A DNA stretch of 64,000 nt from Sipunculus nudus. Lineage: Eukaryota > Annelida > Sipuncula > Golfingiida > Sipunculidae. The position numbers and the translations under genes were made by a program. Below the pieces are notes generated by a model. That model searched no databases. It had not been told where the DNA came from and worked only from the letters and a program-made list of their open reading frames with translations. This document shows positions 36,401-48,012 of the stretch, in pieces. Position 1 is the first letter of the stretch, and each line of letters opens with the position of its first letter. Where the stretch lies: assembly GCA_026874595.1 (NCBI GenBank), contig CM049316.1:50036695-50100694 (forward strand), given 5' to 3'.

Positions 36401-36726
36401 AACTATATAGAGGAATATTTATGGCAAATATGAGGAAAAACAAATGAGTGGTTTTGATATTAGAGGGTCCTGAAATGTGAAAATAGGTTTTAAATAAAAA
36501 ACTGAGGTTTTTCCTTAATTTCTCAAAGGAACGAAGCCGCAAAGACCCAGTTTTCTGCTTGGTAGGAGATCTTGGGGACATCTATTATTATACCCAATTT
36601 TGGAATCCTACATCTTACGGTTTCAAAACGTGCCACATCTACAGACGGATGGATGGACAGAGAGACGGACGAGGGACAATGGACTGCGATTATAGCTCAG
36701 ATGACTTATAGTCAGCTGAGCTAAAA
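33411..36726 (+). mobile_element. Family A element, long subfamily, full length with three core units
   Basis: The 5' end is ACAAGGGACCCATGGGTCAC plus GGAGCTCAGCTGT. A subfamily 5' region with GGTTTTGTGTGGTAATAAATA follows. Three diverged core units of about 680 bp are marked by (T)GCATTATGTTTGGGC-like sequence near 34966, 35645 and 36330. A weak ACGG-like tract lies at about 36640-36672, and the hairpin ends near 36723. The third core unit makes it about 0.7 kb longer than the 48350 copy. Confidence 0.85.
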
Positions 36727-36804
36727 AGGGCATGTTAACTTGCATATACGTGAATTTATGCCACTATTATAATCTGTAAAAATGTCTTTGAAGTGATCCT
36801 AAAA

Positions 36805-36955
36805 TAAATGTACCTGTACTTGTACCTAGGTACTTTCTAAAGTACCTGTACCTGTACCTAGGTACTCTGTGAAAATCAAGTACCTGTACCTGTACCTGTA
36901 CCTGGCAAATTCACAAGTACCTGTACCTGTACCTAGGTCCTTTACTTGTACCTGG
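36805..36955. repeat. (GTACCT)n minisatellite
   Basis: GTACCTGTACCTAGGTAC-type hexamer steps. A similar tract lies at 43525-43640. ORFs reading GTGTGT-type peptides arise from it. Confidence 0.9.
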
Positions 36956-37132
36956 CCCCAACCCTGACAACCTATCATTAAAATGCCATCATGGAGACCC
37001 ATCAAATTTACAACACCATTGAAATTTTTTTTGGAAGCAGCATCAACTAGCTCGTTCTTTATTGCCATAAATTTGACAAAATATGATTAATTGTAACTGA
37101 TTTTAACTTTCATCCGTTTATTAAACTAGATG

Positions 37133-38246
37133 TGTTGGAACGACATGAATGCCCCAGCCCGGAGCAAATTTAAAATATTTGTTAAATTAAATTTTGTTAA
37201 ATTTTTCCACTCCAGGAGCTGTCATACTGTCAAAAATAGGTAAACCATGACAAAATGCAAACTATCTGTAAGTGGTCATTTTGCAGCCACACACCAAAAA
37301 TCAGGCCAATATCTGCAGGCATTCGGAAAAAAAGTCCGTACATGTGCATTTATCATGAAAATTTCAATTTTTCATGAAATTTTCTATGTTCAGGAGCCGT
37401 CATATGGTAAAAAGTAGGTCAACAGTGACAAAACATGAACTCGATCTGTAAGTGGTCATTTTGCGCCCACACACCAAAAATTAGGCCAATATCTACAAGC
37501 AATGCAAAAAAAACGCCATACATGTGCATTTGTCATTTAAATTTCAATTTTTTATGAAATTTTCTATGTGCAGAAGCTGTCAGTGTCATACGGTCAAAAG
37601 AAGGTCAACCAGGACAAAACACAAACTCAATTTGTAAGTCATCATTATGCACCCACACACCAAAAAATAGGCCAATATCTGAAAGCATTGCGCAATAAAG
37701 TCTGTTCATATGCATTTATCATGAAAATGTCTATTTTTCATGAAATTTTCTATGTTCCAGAGCCATCATACAGTCAAAGGTAGGTCAACCGGGACAAAAT
37801 GAGAACTTGATCTGTAAGTGGTCACCAAAAATTAGGCAAATATCTGCAGGCATTGCGAAAAAATAACTTTTTTAAATTATATAATACAGACATAAATTCT
37901 GGCATGTACATAGGAACTATATAGAGGAATATTTATGGTAAATATGAGGAAAAACAGATGAGTGGTTTTGATATTAGGCAGTCCTGAAGTGTGAAAATAG
38001 GTTTTTAATAAAAAATTGAGGTTTTTCCTTTATTTCTCAAAGGAACGAAGTCGCAAAGACCCAGTTTTCGGCTTGGTAGGAGATCTCAGGGACACCTAAC
38101 ATTATACCCAATTTGGGATTCCTAGGTCTTACGGTTTCAAAACGTGCCACATCTACGGACGGACGGACGGACAGACGGACAGACGACGGACAATGGACCA
38201 TGACTATAGCTCAGATGACTTATAGTCAGCTGAGCTAAAAATTATA
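37133..38246 (+). mobile_element. Chimeric element: ~180-bp tandem core joined to a family A 3' end
   Basis: It opens ACTAGATGTGTTGGAACGACATGAATGCCCC, an ACTAGA start with a small inverted repeat. Four units of about 180 bp follow, with CAGGAGC-GTCATA near 37214, 37392, 37572 and 37757. At about 37861 the sequence switches abruptly to the middle of a family A core unit, then an (ACGG)n tract (38156-38190) and an intact family A hairpin ending near 38242. Confidence 0.75.
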
Positions 38247-38792
38247 TTTTCCTTAAGCTGATGTTTACTTCTATAATAATTACAAACAAAAACACCAAAC
38301 TTTAAATTTTTGGCCATTTTCAACCCAAATTTTGTCAGTGTGGGTCAGAAAATAAAATTAATATTATGGCACCAGCATATCAACCTATTTATGTTCTACA
38401 AAATAACTCAAAATTATAATGGTGTTCCTCTCATTTCTTGTAGAAAAAAATGCCTAAAAATGGTTAAAAATTCACTCGTCCTGCTATAATAATCATGTAT
38501 CTGTTGTGCAAAACAACTGAGTATGACTATATATTCCACTTGTAATGGAAATTAATAAATATTATAAACATCCAGTTTCATATGCCAAAAAGTTTTACGA
38601 TTTTAAAGTTTTTCCTGAATTTTCTAGATTTTTATTATATTAAAATACTATGAAATTAAGGCGCTGCTAAAATCCTGAGTATTTACCTTAAAATGTGCAA
38701 TTGAGAAACCTTTGTGAGTTGAATTGTTGAATATATAAATATAATAATGTCACAACCTGAGTTGAAGCAGGTTGTAGCACTGAATATATATT

Positions 38793-38845
38793 AACTAGAA
38801 TATCAGCAGAAGCTGACAAAAGCCCTCAGCCAAAACAACAGTGTT
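38793..38845 (+). repeat. Orphan 5' end of the 41-kb hairpin family
   Basis: ACTAGAATA is followed by TCAGC-agaa-GCTGA (a 5-bp stem), then AGCCCTCAGCC. The latter is the exact inverse of GGCTGAGGGCT at 41964-41974. Homology to an element body is not evident beyond this point, so I cannot say whether this and the 41-kb 3' end belong to one copy. Confidence 0.55.
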
Positions 38846-38849
38846 TAGA

Positions 38850-41100
38850 GGTGGTAACAGTAACAAGTACTAAATATCTGTTCTCTCATGGATGTATATC
38901 TGTACATGTCTCAGTTATAAATTTAAAATGGAGAGGTATGTACCATGATTCATAACAATCCACCAAATGCTTCCTGAAAAATACCGCATTTCATCCAATT
39001 GTTCGATCCCTCTATTTATACGACCTCCAAAAATATTCAAGGTTATTAATTTCTAAATTTCCTCTAATTTTCGACTGCTTGAAAAGTTTTTCATCTCACT
39101 GAATCATGTCCAAACTGGCGGACATGGTGTCGAAAGAGACCAGTCATATCCAGTAAGGTAAGTGACTGATGAATAAAATAAAGGAATATATGTAACATAC
39201 TGTATTTGGTGTTTGTTTCATTCATCAGGACAAATGTAAAAGCGTCTTCTACATTATAAAAATGTGATTTTCTTTAATACTTTTAACAAACTGCTCAAAA
39301 GTGATCGCATTATAGCGACGTTTAAAATGGCTCATGACTGTCAGCTCTGACCCCTGACCTTGTTGCCGTGAATACGCCAAAGATTGACGTTTGATGACGA
39401 AAAGATATCTCTAACACTCGCTCGATAGTAGTTGATAACTGACGTAAGATAATCATGTTAATTATAAAATAATGCTGTATTCACGGCATTTATTTTCTTG
39501 GCTGGCACCCTTGGTCGTTTGGGGCATAAATAGCTCGCCCATGAACACAAACTCACAGGCCATGCGCAAAGCAGCATGGGACATGGGAAATGGGAACAGA
39601 CTTAAACAACAACCAGTAGCGCTTAAATAAATGTTAATCGAGAGGAACCCTCTGAAAAAAGTACCGTACTTATAAGCATAAATTATGTGATTTATTGGAT
39701 TCAGCCTTGACACTACACGTTTTGCGTCCCTTCAGTGCCGTATGAATGATCTAACTTATTTGAGATTTAATAAATGCATCGTTATAAATGAAACAAAAAA
39801 AACACGGGCGAATTTTCTTACCACTACGGTTCAAAAGTGAAAAGAATTATCATTAAATTTTATAATCCTTATTTTTATTTACTATTGTTATATATAAATG
39901 AGAGAGACTGATTGTGTTTCTCTATGGACCGCTAGAGACATGGTTCTGTGCTTCGCGAATTATCGAGTCAGTATTGAGCATTTTCATTCATGATTTCAGT
40001 AATTCTGAATACCGGTACATTTACATTGTGTGGAAATATGCGAGTTAAAAAAAAAAATCTGCATGCAGTCAGCTGAAAATGAAAATCTTACCTCAGTATG
40101 TTGATCACGATATCAATTAAATGAGTCATGAAATATGAAATGAAGCAGTGTTAAGAGAACGTCTTGCCCTATTAGGTGCTTCCGATGCCCCACTGTTAAT
40201 TACGTTCAATGAAAATCAACTCACTAATTACCAACTGGTCACAGTTTACCCTCCGACACGGTCTGACCAAGATAACATGGTAGTGGTCAAAGGGCAAACT
40301 ATCGCCTTTCATGTTAATCGATGTTTGGGCAACAGGAACACTTGGCCGGGAAATCATGTCCCGTGTCCGTGTTTGGACAACAGGCGTTATTATAACCAAA
40401 CTCGCTATTAAAGCTTCCTCAGCCCCTTTGTACCGACATATTCCCTCACATTCCTTTTTGTTTTTCATATAACAACCTCATTTACATATCACAGTGTCTT
40501 GACAAACACAATAGGTATGCTGTGAAACGTAGTTTGCATTCATCACTTTGTATTTATAACTGACAAATACGTTGATCATGCTGTGAATATTTGTTTTCTT
40601 ACAAACACGGTGAGCAGGATGTTTGTAATTTGTATTTCTTTAAAAAACGATTAAAATCTTGTGAAAATTACTGGTCTTATTTATGATATTTTTGAGAAGA
40701 TCTGACAAGATAAAAAACCAAATTTTTCTTAAAAGCTATAATATCGCCCACCGTACGACGGCAAATCACGCATTTCATATGTCCACCACAGCAATGTATG
40801 AACGCCCGTAACTTGCCATTTGAATGGAATTAATACAGTTGATTTTAAGAAACAGCTCCCTTATATAATGGATAACATTTATTTTGTAACCTATTATATT
40901 GTCACATGACGGGATTTAATAGCACACATATAGATATAGCTGTAATGGACAACAGAAGAGACATGACCATGAACTGAGGTGATGGCTGACGAACCCATAC
41001 ATAAAAGCGATTCTATTTATTCGACCATGACGTGATTTGCAAGGTACTAATTTCTAATTATCCTCCATTTAATCGACCTCTGTAAAATTTATTTATTTTT
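38850..41100. other. Intron 1 sequence, mostly single copy
   Basis: No exon or RNA gene was recognised. 39080-39620 and 40140-40440 are locally richer in CG. A consensus donor-like AAGGTAAGT occurs on the plus strand near 39155, but the short frame before it stops at once. Confidence 0.55.
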
Positions 41101-41105
41101 TTATG

Positions 41106-41980
41106 GTCGAACAATTAGATGAAATACGGTAAGCTTCTAAGTTTTATTCTATTATAAGCTCTGTGACCTTGAAAAGTAAGTCAAGGTCACCAATCTTCGA
41201 ACTTGACCGAGATTTTGTAGATATACGTCTTCACCAAAGAAATAAAATTCCTCTTGTGAATCCTTTTAGAGATATCCCACTCACAAGGCCAAAGTTGAAA
41301 AATCCAAGAAAAATTCATTAAAAATCAGAAATTGCAGGTGGCGCCCCCAAACTCGTGCAGCAGTTACAGACCATCAGTCCCTATGATCATAGTAACAATT
41401 GTGAAAATCCACCCTATGGTTTCTGAGAAATAAGCTTCTAAATGTTTTTTCTATAATCAGCTCTAAAACGTAGAAAAATAGGTCAAGGTCACCCATCTTC
41501 GAACTTGACCGAGATTTTGTCAATATACATCTTCACCGAAAAAATAAAATTCCTACGGTGAATCCTTTAAGAGATATCCCGCTGACAAGCCCAAAGTTGA
41601 AAAATCCGATAAAAATTCATTAAAAATCAGAAATTGTAGGTGGCGCCACCAAACTTGTGAAGCAGGTACAGACTATCAGTCCCAATAATCATAGTAAGTT
41701 TTGTGAAAATCCACCAAATGGTTTCTGAGTAATAAGCATCTAAGTGTTTTTCTATAATCAGCTTAAAAATGTAGAAAAATAGGTCAAGGTCACCCATCTT
41801 CGAACTTGACCGAGATTTTGTCGATATACATCTTTACCGAGGAAATAAAATGCTGATGGTGAATCCTTTTCAAGATATCCCGCTCACAAGGTAAAAGTTA
41901 ACGGACGCCGGACGGACGGACGGACGGACAGCTTGGGTGACGACAATAGCCCATCAGCCTAAGGGCTGAGGGCTAAAAAA
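41106..41980 (+). mobile_element. Hairpin-ended element with ~300-bp tandem units (41-kb family)
   Basis: Three units carry TCAAGGTCACC-ATCTTCGAACTTGACCGAG near 41183, 41483 and 41788. The second and third are preceded by GGTGGCGCC(A/C)CC near 41339 and 41640. The 3' part has (ACGG)n at about 41905-41930 and a terminal hairpin, AGCCC-a-TCAGCC / GGCTGA-GGGCT, at 41948-41974. It is followed by a run of A, the same layout as family A with a different stem. Confidence 0.8.
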
Positions 41981-41984
41981 AAAC

Positions 41985-44900
41985 TACATCCATTTATTGA
42001 TGGTGAAGTAGTGCATGTGCTTAGCATAGTGTTCTCCTGCCTGAAATATCTATATATTAAAGTTACAGCAATTGATACAATGATGGGGCCACAGGGTCAA
42101 CTCTGCTGATTGGCTAATCATAAATCAGTAAAGTGATGGTTACAGAAATACAATTTAAAAAAAAAATGATAGCTTGAACTGTTGAGGAACTATAGAGCTT
42201 AAACATACAAGAGCATGAATCATTATTTATACCATCCCTGAGTGTACCATATGCCTAAGTCACAAAATTTTTGTTGACAAATACGAATTTTAAAAAAAAT
42301 CCATGACATTCATTTAGTATTTAAAAATACCCTGTGGCGAGACCCCTCTGCAACAATGACAAAGCTAGAACTCTTTCTCCTTACAGGTAAAATTGACAGA
42401 TATTCACCCTCACTGCAGGAAGCAAGCCATTACAATATGCCCAGAAAAAGAAATGTACATTGAACTATCCCTAGAAAATCATGTGTGATCTGCCATCAGA
42501 TCCTAAACTGATTCTGCGTTTATTAGTCTTGGAATTGCCCCCTAAAAGTATCTTGTTTAGGGAAATTTGACCACGTTTCCTATGGCAAAATGGTTAGTAG
42601 CAGGTTACATCAGTAATGCAATAAGAGCTTTGTATTGAATGTCCTGGATGTTAAAACATCATTTAACTGCACTGAAGACTAGTTTAACAGTGTCTTGATT
42701 GTAGAGTGATGAATAACCTGATCAGCCTTCAAAGATAAATGCAAAACTGTAATAACCTGGCAGAAAAGAAGCAACTTAATACTGGTACCAAAATCTTAAT
42801 CAATAGAGAAAAAAAATTCCAGTAATTCAGTGTTTTAAATAATTGGAAAGCTAACTAAATCAAATAGAATACATAATGGCTGAAACCCTATCTCAGAACT
42901 CGTCATTGTCTTAAGCTTCAGGTAGCTGAACAGTTTCTACAGAAGTGACAAACTGATGTTCTGTTTAGCCAATCAAAGTAAAGACCAAAAGTTTTGTAAG
43001 TTAATCTCCATATGTTCAGGGTTTTAAACTGTAAGAAACAAAAAGTTCCAGCATTAATACTAGGGCTTTTTCAAGGAAAATGTGATCCAATTTACTTTAT
43101 GAATGGGCTGCATGCATGAAACTTGTTCAGTTTTTCAAAGTTCAAGTGCCTATCAATGTTCTGTGACATGTAATTTTCCATACTGGTTTGTATTCTTTAC
43201 ATTTTCATTGAATTTAATCTGAAATAGAGGCTAAGCTGGAAAGATCAAGTTTTTAATAAGATTATTAAAGGAAACATGTTCTTATTATTTTCAAAAATAT
43301 AATTTTCAAAAATACAGTATTATAATAAACAAAATATTTTCTCATAATTTTCAAGTTGGCATTGATATGGCTGCAGGGCATTTGAATTTTGAAAAAAAAA
43401 ACATCTGGCTCAGACTGAAAAGTTTCTTTTAAAATGACAAAATGTGTATGAAGAGTAACTGCTATCATCACACTTCTTACTCTCAAGACAGGAGGTTCAA
43501 CAATACTGACACATCCTATTGTGACCAGGTACTTGTACCTGTACCTAGGTGTACCATGAAAGTCCTGTACCTAGATTTGTAACTGCATAACCATCTCACT
43601 ACTATATCTACCTGTTCTTGGGTACTGTCACATGTACCTGGCCTCCAAACCTGCTTAGTTCATACATAATGTCCATTAGGTCAACCTGTTTTCAGACCAG
43701 ACAAACGGTAATTTTTAGGTTTTTTAACATTTATTTTCTGTTTGAAAGAAGTGAAACACCATTCTGATATTCAATGATTTTGTAGACCAATAGTAGTTGA
43801 TTATACTGGTAGAATTAAAAATTTGATTTATTCTGACCCACATTGTGAAAAATTTGATCAAATATGACCAAAATGCAAAATTTAATGCTTTTTACTTCAC
43901 CACTGCTGGCAAAAAAATGACCAGACTTGGAACAATATTATCCACTTTACCCAGGCAGGTCATTTAGATATCATTTGTAACATATTTGCCTGTTATAATC
44001 TCATTTCTAATTTGTAAAAGCATCTTTATACCAGGCAGAAATCAATTTTTACTATTTTTCACAATTTTTAGCAGGCTCTAGAGGCTAAACATTTAATTTT
44101 TACCCAAATTTAAATTTTGCTTTACAACCACCATTGAAAGTTATGTAAATTCTGTAAGTTTCATTGCTCTAGCAACAATCTCTCAGAAGATATAACTCTC
44201 AAAAATACCGTCCAGAATTAGTAGGGTTCAATTTAACAAGTACCCCCATCCCCATATATGGACTCCAGGAAGGATTCCAAAAATGTTTTCAACCAAATAA
44301 TGGTGTTTAAGTGCTAAGAGGGTTCAAATGCACATATCAGGAAAATATTATGATTTTCTGAGATGGTTGTGCTGGAGGCACTTGTTGAGTTCACATGGAA
44401 TGACCCTAAAGCAATAGAAACAATGAACAATTGAAAAGTTTCTATAACTAGACATGTATATCAGCAATTATATTATGTAAAATTAATAACACATGGTTAA
44501 TTTGGGCCCTATTATGAAAATAAACTCTCCCTTTATGAAAGCATGTTGCATGATGCAAAAGGAAGTCTCAGATTATCACCTTTTGCCTGCTCATGCAAAT
44601 CTGAACTAATGTTAGAAAACTTTGACCTTGTGGTCTTCACCTGAATATTACACAATAAGTTTTGGACATCCAGGTCTGACTTTAAGCTGGACATTAGTCT
44701 ATCATATGGACATTGATTTAAAAGTAATCATTTGTTGAAATAAAGAGGTTGAATTTTGGGTGTCAGTGAAACAAACTTAGGTACCCTGATTGTGAAACAG
44801 CCCATATACACAAATAATGTATTTAGGGTGATGAAAAACATTCTCATGATCATGGGGTGGATGGGGGAAGGGGGTACAGACAAAGGCCCCCCCTATACAA

Positions 44901-46130
44901 ATGCCCCCAAAAATAATGATAAAGAGGACAAAAGCCCTTCCCAGTTGTGCGTCACCCCCACCCCCCACCCCCCCCCCACAAGTTATTTTTTTAATACATG
45001 TTTGACTACACTTACAATTCTGTGCATTTTATTCATCTATTGAAATTTGCATGTTAAATGTCAATAAGACACTAAAGGGATCTATTTTCATACCAGGCAT
45101 GTTAAATATACTTGAAATATAGCGTGTTCTCCTTGTAATAGTATGGTATGTGCCAATATTCATTCTTAACAGTTTGTTTAATGCTGTACATGAGTGGGAA
45201 TAAGCTTCTTGTTTGTGAATTGTTGTCCCACTGCAAGATCAGACCTCTGGTCATGCCTTCTTGTTATGGTAAACAACTAAACATAAACACTTGGAAATAC
45301 AAATTGTTTACTTACATGCAGAACTATTACAATGTATAAAATTTGAATCTGAGATAGTAAGTTCATGTGAAAAGATGCTTTGCTGGGCAACTTTTAGGTT
45401 TTTGTACTACATCCCATGGGAGGGGGGGGGGGGTGGAGCGCTGTTCATTGTTATATCCCCTATCAATAGCAAGGTGTACAAACTTGGTGCTTTCATGAGC
45501 ACTCATGTGCCATATAATTTTACTGATTTTAGGTAGTCTATCTGATGTACTTTGCTATCTCATGGCTGTTACTTGTTCTGGCCAGTAGAGATGCCCTATG
45601 TAATCAGAACCACTGGTCATCACCTAGATTACAGCTGGTCCAAGCACACCAGGCCAGCAGAGCAGCTCCAGGCATACTGGGTACTCTAACAATAGGCACA
45701 TCCTAGAAAGTCACTGGACCAGAACAAGTCAGCTCAGTATCATCTAATCACATGCTTTATGGCACAGCAGGAAATGGGAAGTAATAGAAAGTAATACATA
45801 TTACTCTTATTCTATTATCTTTACTATTACAGCTCAGTTTTATATCTATTAAATATTATATTACTATTACTTCGAAAATCTGAAAAATTCTGTTACTATA
45901 TATCATATTATTATCCCATCTTTGGTGTGCTAAATTTGTTGATACAAACAATTCAGGAACACTGAATAAGAAGCATTGAAGCTGTCGTCATGTTCATTGT
46001 GTCATTGGTGAGAGGCATTTTTGTTTGATTTTAACCAAATACTGCATGGTTAATCTTCACACTGACCTTGAAGTACTTCCAATGAACGACACTTAGAAAA
46101 ATATGAGATCTGGAACATTTGTTCATCAAT
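41985..46130. other. Intron 1 sequence, mostly single copy
   Basis: AT-rich DNA without a recognised exon, RNA or element apart from the GTACCT tract at 43525-43640 and C/G runs at 44945-44980 and 45421-45433. Short ORFs here show no family resemblance. Confidence 0.55.
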
Positions 46131-46139
46131 TCAGATCAA

Positions 46140-46350
46140 TTCAGTAGAGCCTGTAAACTTCAATTCCAATTCAATTCCAATTCAATTCATTTTCACTTTT
46201 TTCAATTCAATTCCAATTCATTCAATTTCCCCTACAATTCCAATTCAATTCAGAATTGACCCCAGGTCTGATTATTATGATTAACATATAATTATATTAC
46301 AACTACTTAGCCTATTGACATTTTTTTAACTTACAGGAAATAAAAATCAA

Positions 46351-46397
<47 letters not shown>

Positions 46398-46525
46398 GTG
46401 TAATCTATAAAGTGATCTATGAAAAATATAACACATAAATGTTCACTTATATATACTTATATAAATATATATTATATATATTTTATATATATATATACAT
46501 ACATACATACATACATATAGATATA

Positions 46526-46566
<41 letters not shown>

Positions 46567-46635
46567 GTTTTAGCAAGCTGTAGAAAGATATATAACAGAT
46601 ATATAAACATGGATATGAGCACATAAAGATATATA
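46140..46635. repeat. AATTC-type and AT/CATA simple repeats
   Basis: 46160-46260 is a degenerate (CAATTCAATTC) tract. (AT)n occurs at about 46350-46392, with (ATAC/CATA) and further (AT)n tracts at about 46440-46565. Confidence 0.85.
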
Positions 46636-46654
46636 ATACTTGTCATAAACATGA

Positions 46655-46835
46655 ACAAGTGACCCATGGGTCATGACGCTCAGCTGACTGGAAAGAGATT
46701 CGCAAAAGGAAATTTTATCATCAGAATGGTAGTATATACCCATTCAACTGAAGCATCAAACAGATTAACCAACAGGCCAAGATTTAGTCTGTATTTATAT
46801 ATCTCAAAAATAGAGAAAAATGTGTAAACTTTTAA
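46655..46835 (+). repeat. Family A 5' end fragment
   Basis: ACAAGTGACCCATGGGTCAT, GCTCAGCTGA and about 150 bp of unrelated-looking body up to the family E start at 46836. Confidence 0.7.
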
Positions 46836-48012
46836 AACTAGAATACGGGTAACCGACAAGTGACTACATGTATCTGCCAAAATCAGATAGTGAGGCATGG
46901 ATTGAGTGGCAAGGGGAAATAGAGTGAGGTATGTTGCATATTAGCATGGATGTCTGCAGCCTAAATGTGTATGTAGGTTGTGCCACCTACCACAAATCCA
47001 GAAAGCTGTCCAAGTTGTATACACCTGCAAAATTTTAGGCAGAAAAGTCAAACCACTACATGTATATGAGCGATTTTTGCCCATGGCAGACAAACAGACA
47101 AACACTGTGCAAAAATCTTTGCAGGTAACCCCTCCAGTTTTGTGTATGATAAAGACCTATGTGAGATCTAAACACATGCACAATTTTGGCCCAATCGGTC
47201 AAATGGTTCCTGAGATATGAGCTTGGATGTGTCCAGCGTTAACTAGAATGTAGGTGGCGCCACCTGTCATAAAATCAAGAAAGCTGTCCACGATGTATAA
47301 ACCTGCAAAATTTTAGGCAGTTATGTCGAACCACTACAGAGAAATGAGTAATTTTAGGCCACGGCAGACTAACAGACAGACGCTGTGCAAACATTGTTAC
47401 AGGTGGCGCCACCATTTTTTGTGTATGTTACAGAGCTATCAAAGGGCTACATTTGTATAAATTTTATTTCCTGATCGGTCAAACGGTTCCCGAGATATAA
47501 GCTTGGATGTCATCAGCGTGAACGTGAACGTAGGTGGCGCCACCTGTCATAAAATCAAGAAAGCTATCCTGGATGTATACACATGACGAATTTCAGGTGA
47601 ATTAGTCAATTCACTGCAGAGATATGAGTGATTTTAACCCAAGGCAGATGAACAGATGGACACTGTGCAAACATGGTTACAGGTGGCGCCACCATTTTAT
47701 GTGTATGTTATAAAGCAATCCAAGGGCTACATTTGTATCAATTTTATTTCCTGATCGGTCAAACGGTTCCCGAGATATGAGGGTTTATGAGTGGAAACAG
47801 ACCCACAAATGGACACTGGATAGAGAGGAAAGGTCAGAGGTCAATGCAAATTGGTTAGGCACCAGTTCACATGTGACCCGATGATAGGTGTAAGTTTGGG
47901 AAAAATCGGTCCATTAGTCTCCGAGGAGCTCTCTGGAAACGAACGCCGCCGCGGCGGAGGATCTCTGTCAAAAACATAGTATCCGCAAAACTTCGTTTTG
48001 GCGGATACAAAA
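46836..48012 (+). mobile_element. Family E element, full length (copy near 47 kb)
   Basis: The 5' end is ACTAGAATACGGGTAACCGA, then AAGTGACTAC and GTATCTGCCAAAA. Dimeric tandem units of about 280 bp have GGTGGCGCCACC near 47254, 47402, 47532 and 47685. A GCCGCCGCGG patch lies near 47943. The 3' hairpin TATCCGCAAAAC/TTCG/TTTTGGCGGATAC lies at about 47981-48007. The body is closely similar to 27109-28263. Confidence 0.85.

Noticed and set aside
7505-36581. Recurrent minus-strand ORFs of about 67 codons starting MSPRSPTKPKTG at 7505, 16061, 21457 and 36378
   Set aside because: They are the antisense reading of the same family A core segment in each copy. They show no known domain, and their similarity is explained by repeat identity.
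39118-39170. Plus-strand ATGTCCAAACTGGCGGACATGG followed by a good donor, AAGGTAAGT
   Set aside because: The frame stops before the donor and no partner exon was found, so a nested plus-strand gene is not supported.
40148-40468. Overlapping ORFs of 87 and 90 codons on opposite strands
   Set aside because: Composition and sequence resemble no protein family; no splice context; likely chance frames in a CG-richer patch.
46443-46667. ORFs with IYIYIY translations (also 13706-13945, 53686-53877 and 63713-63931)
   Set aside because: Translations of TA and CATA microsatellites.
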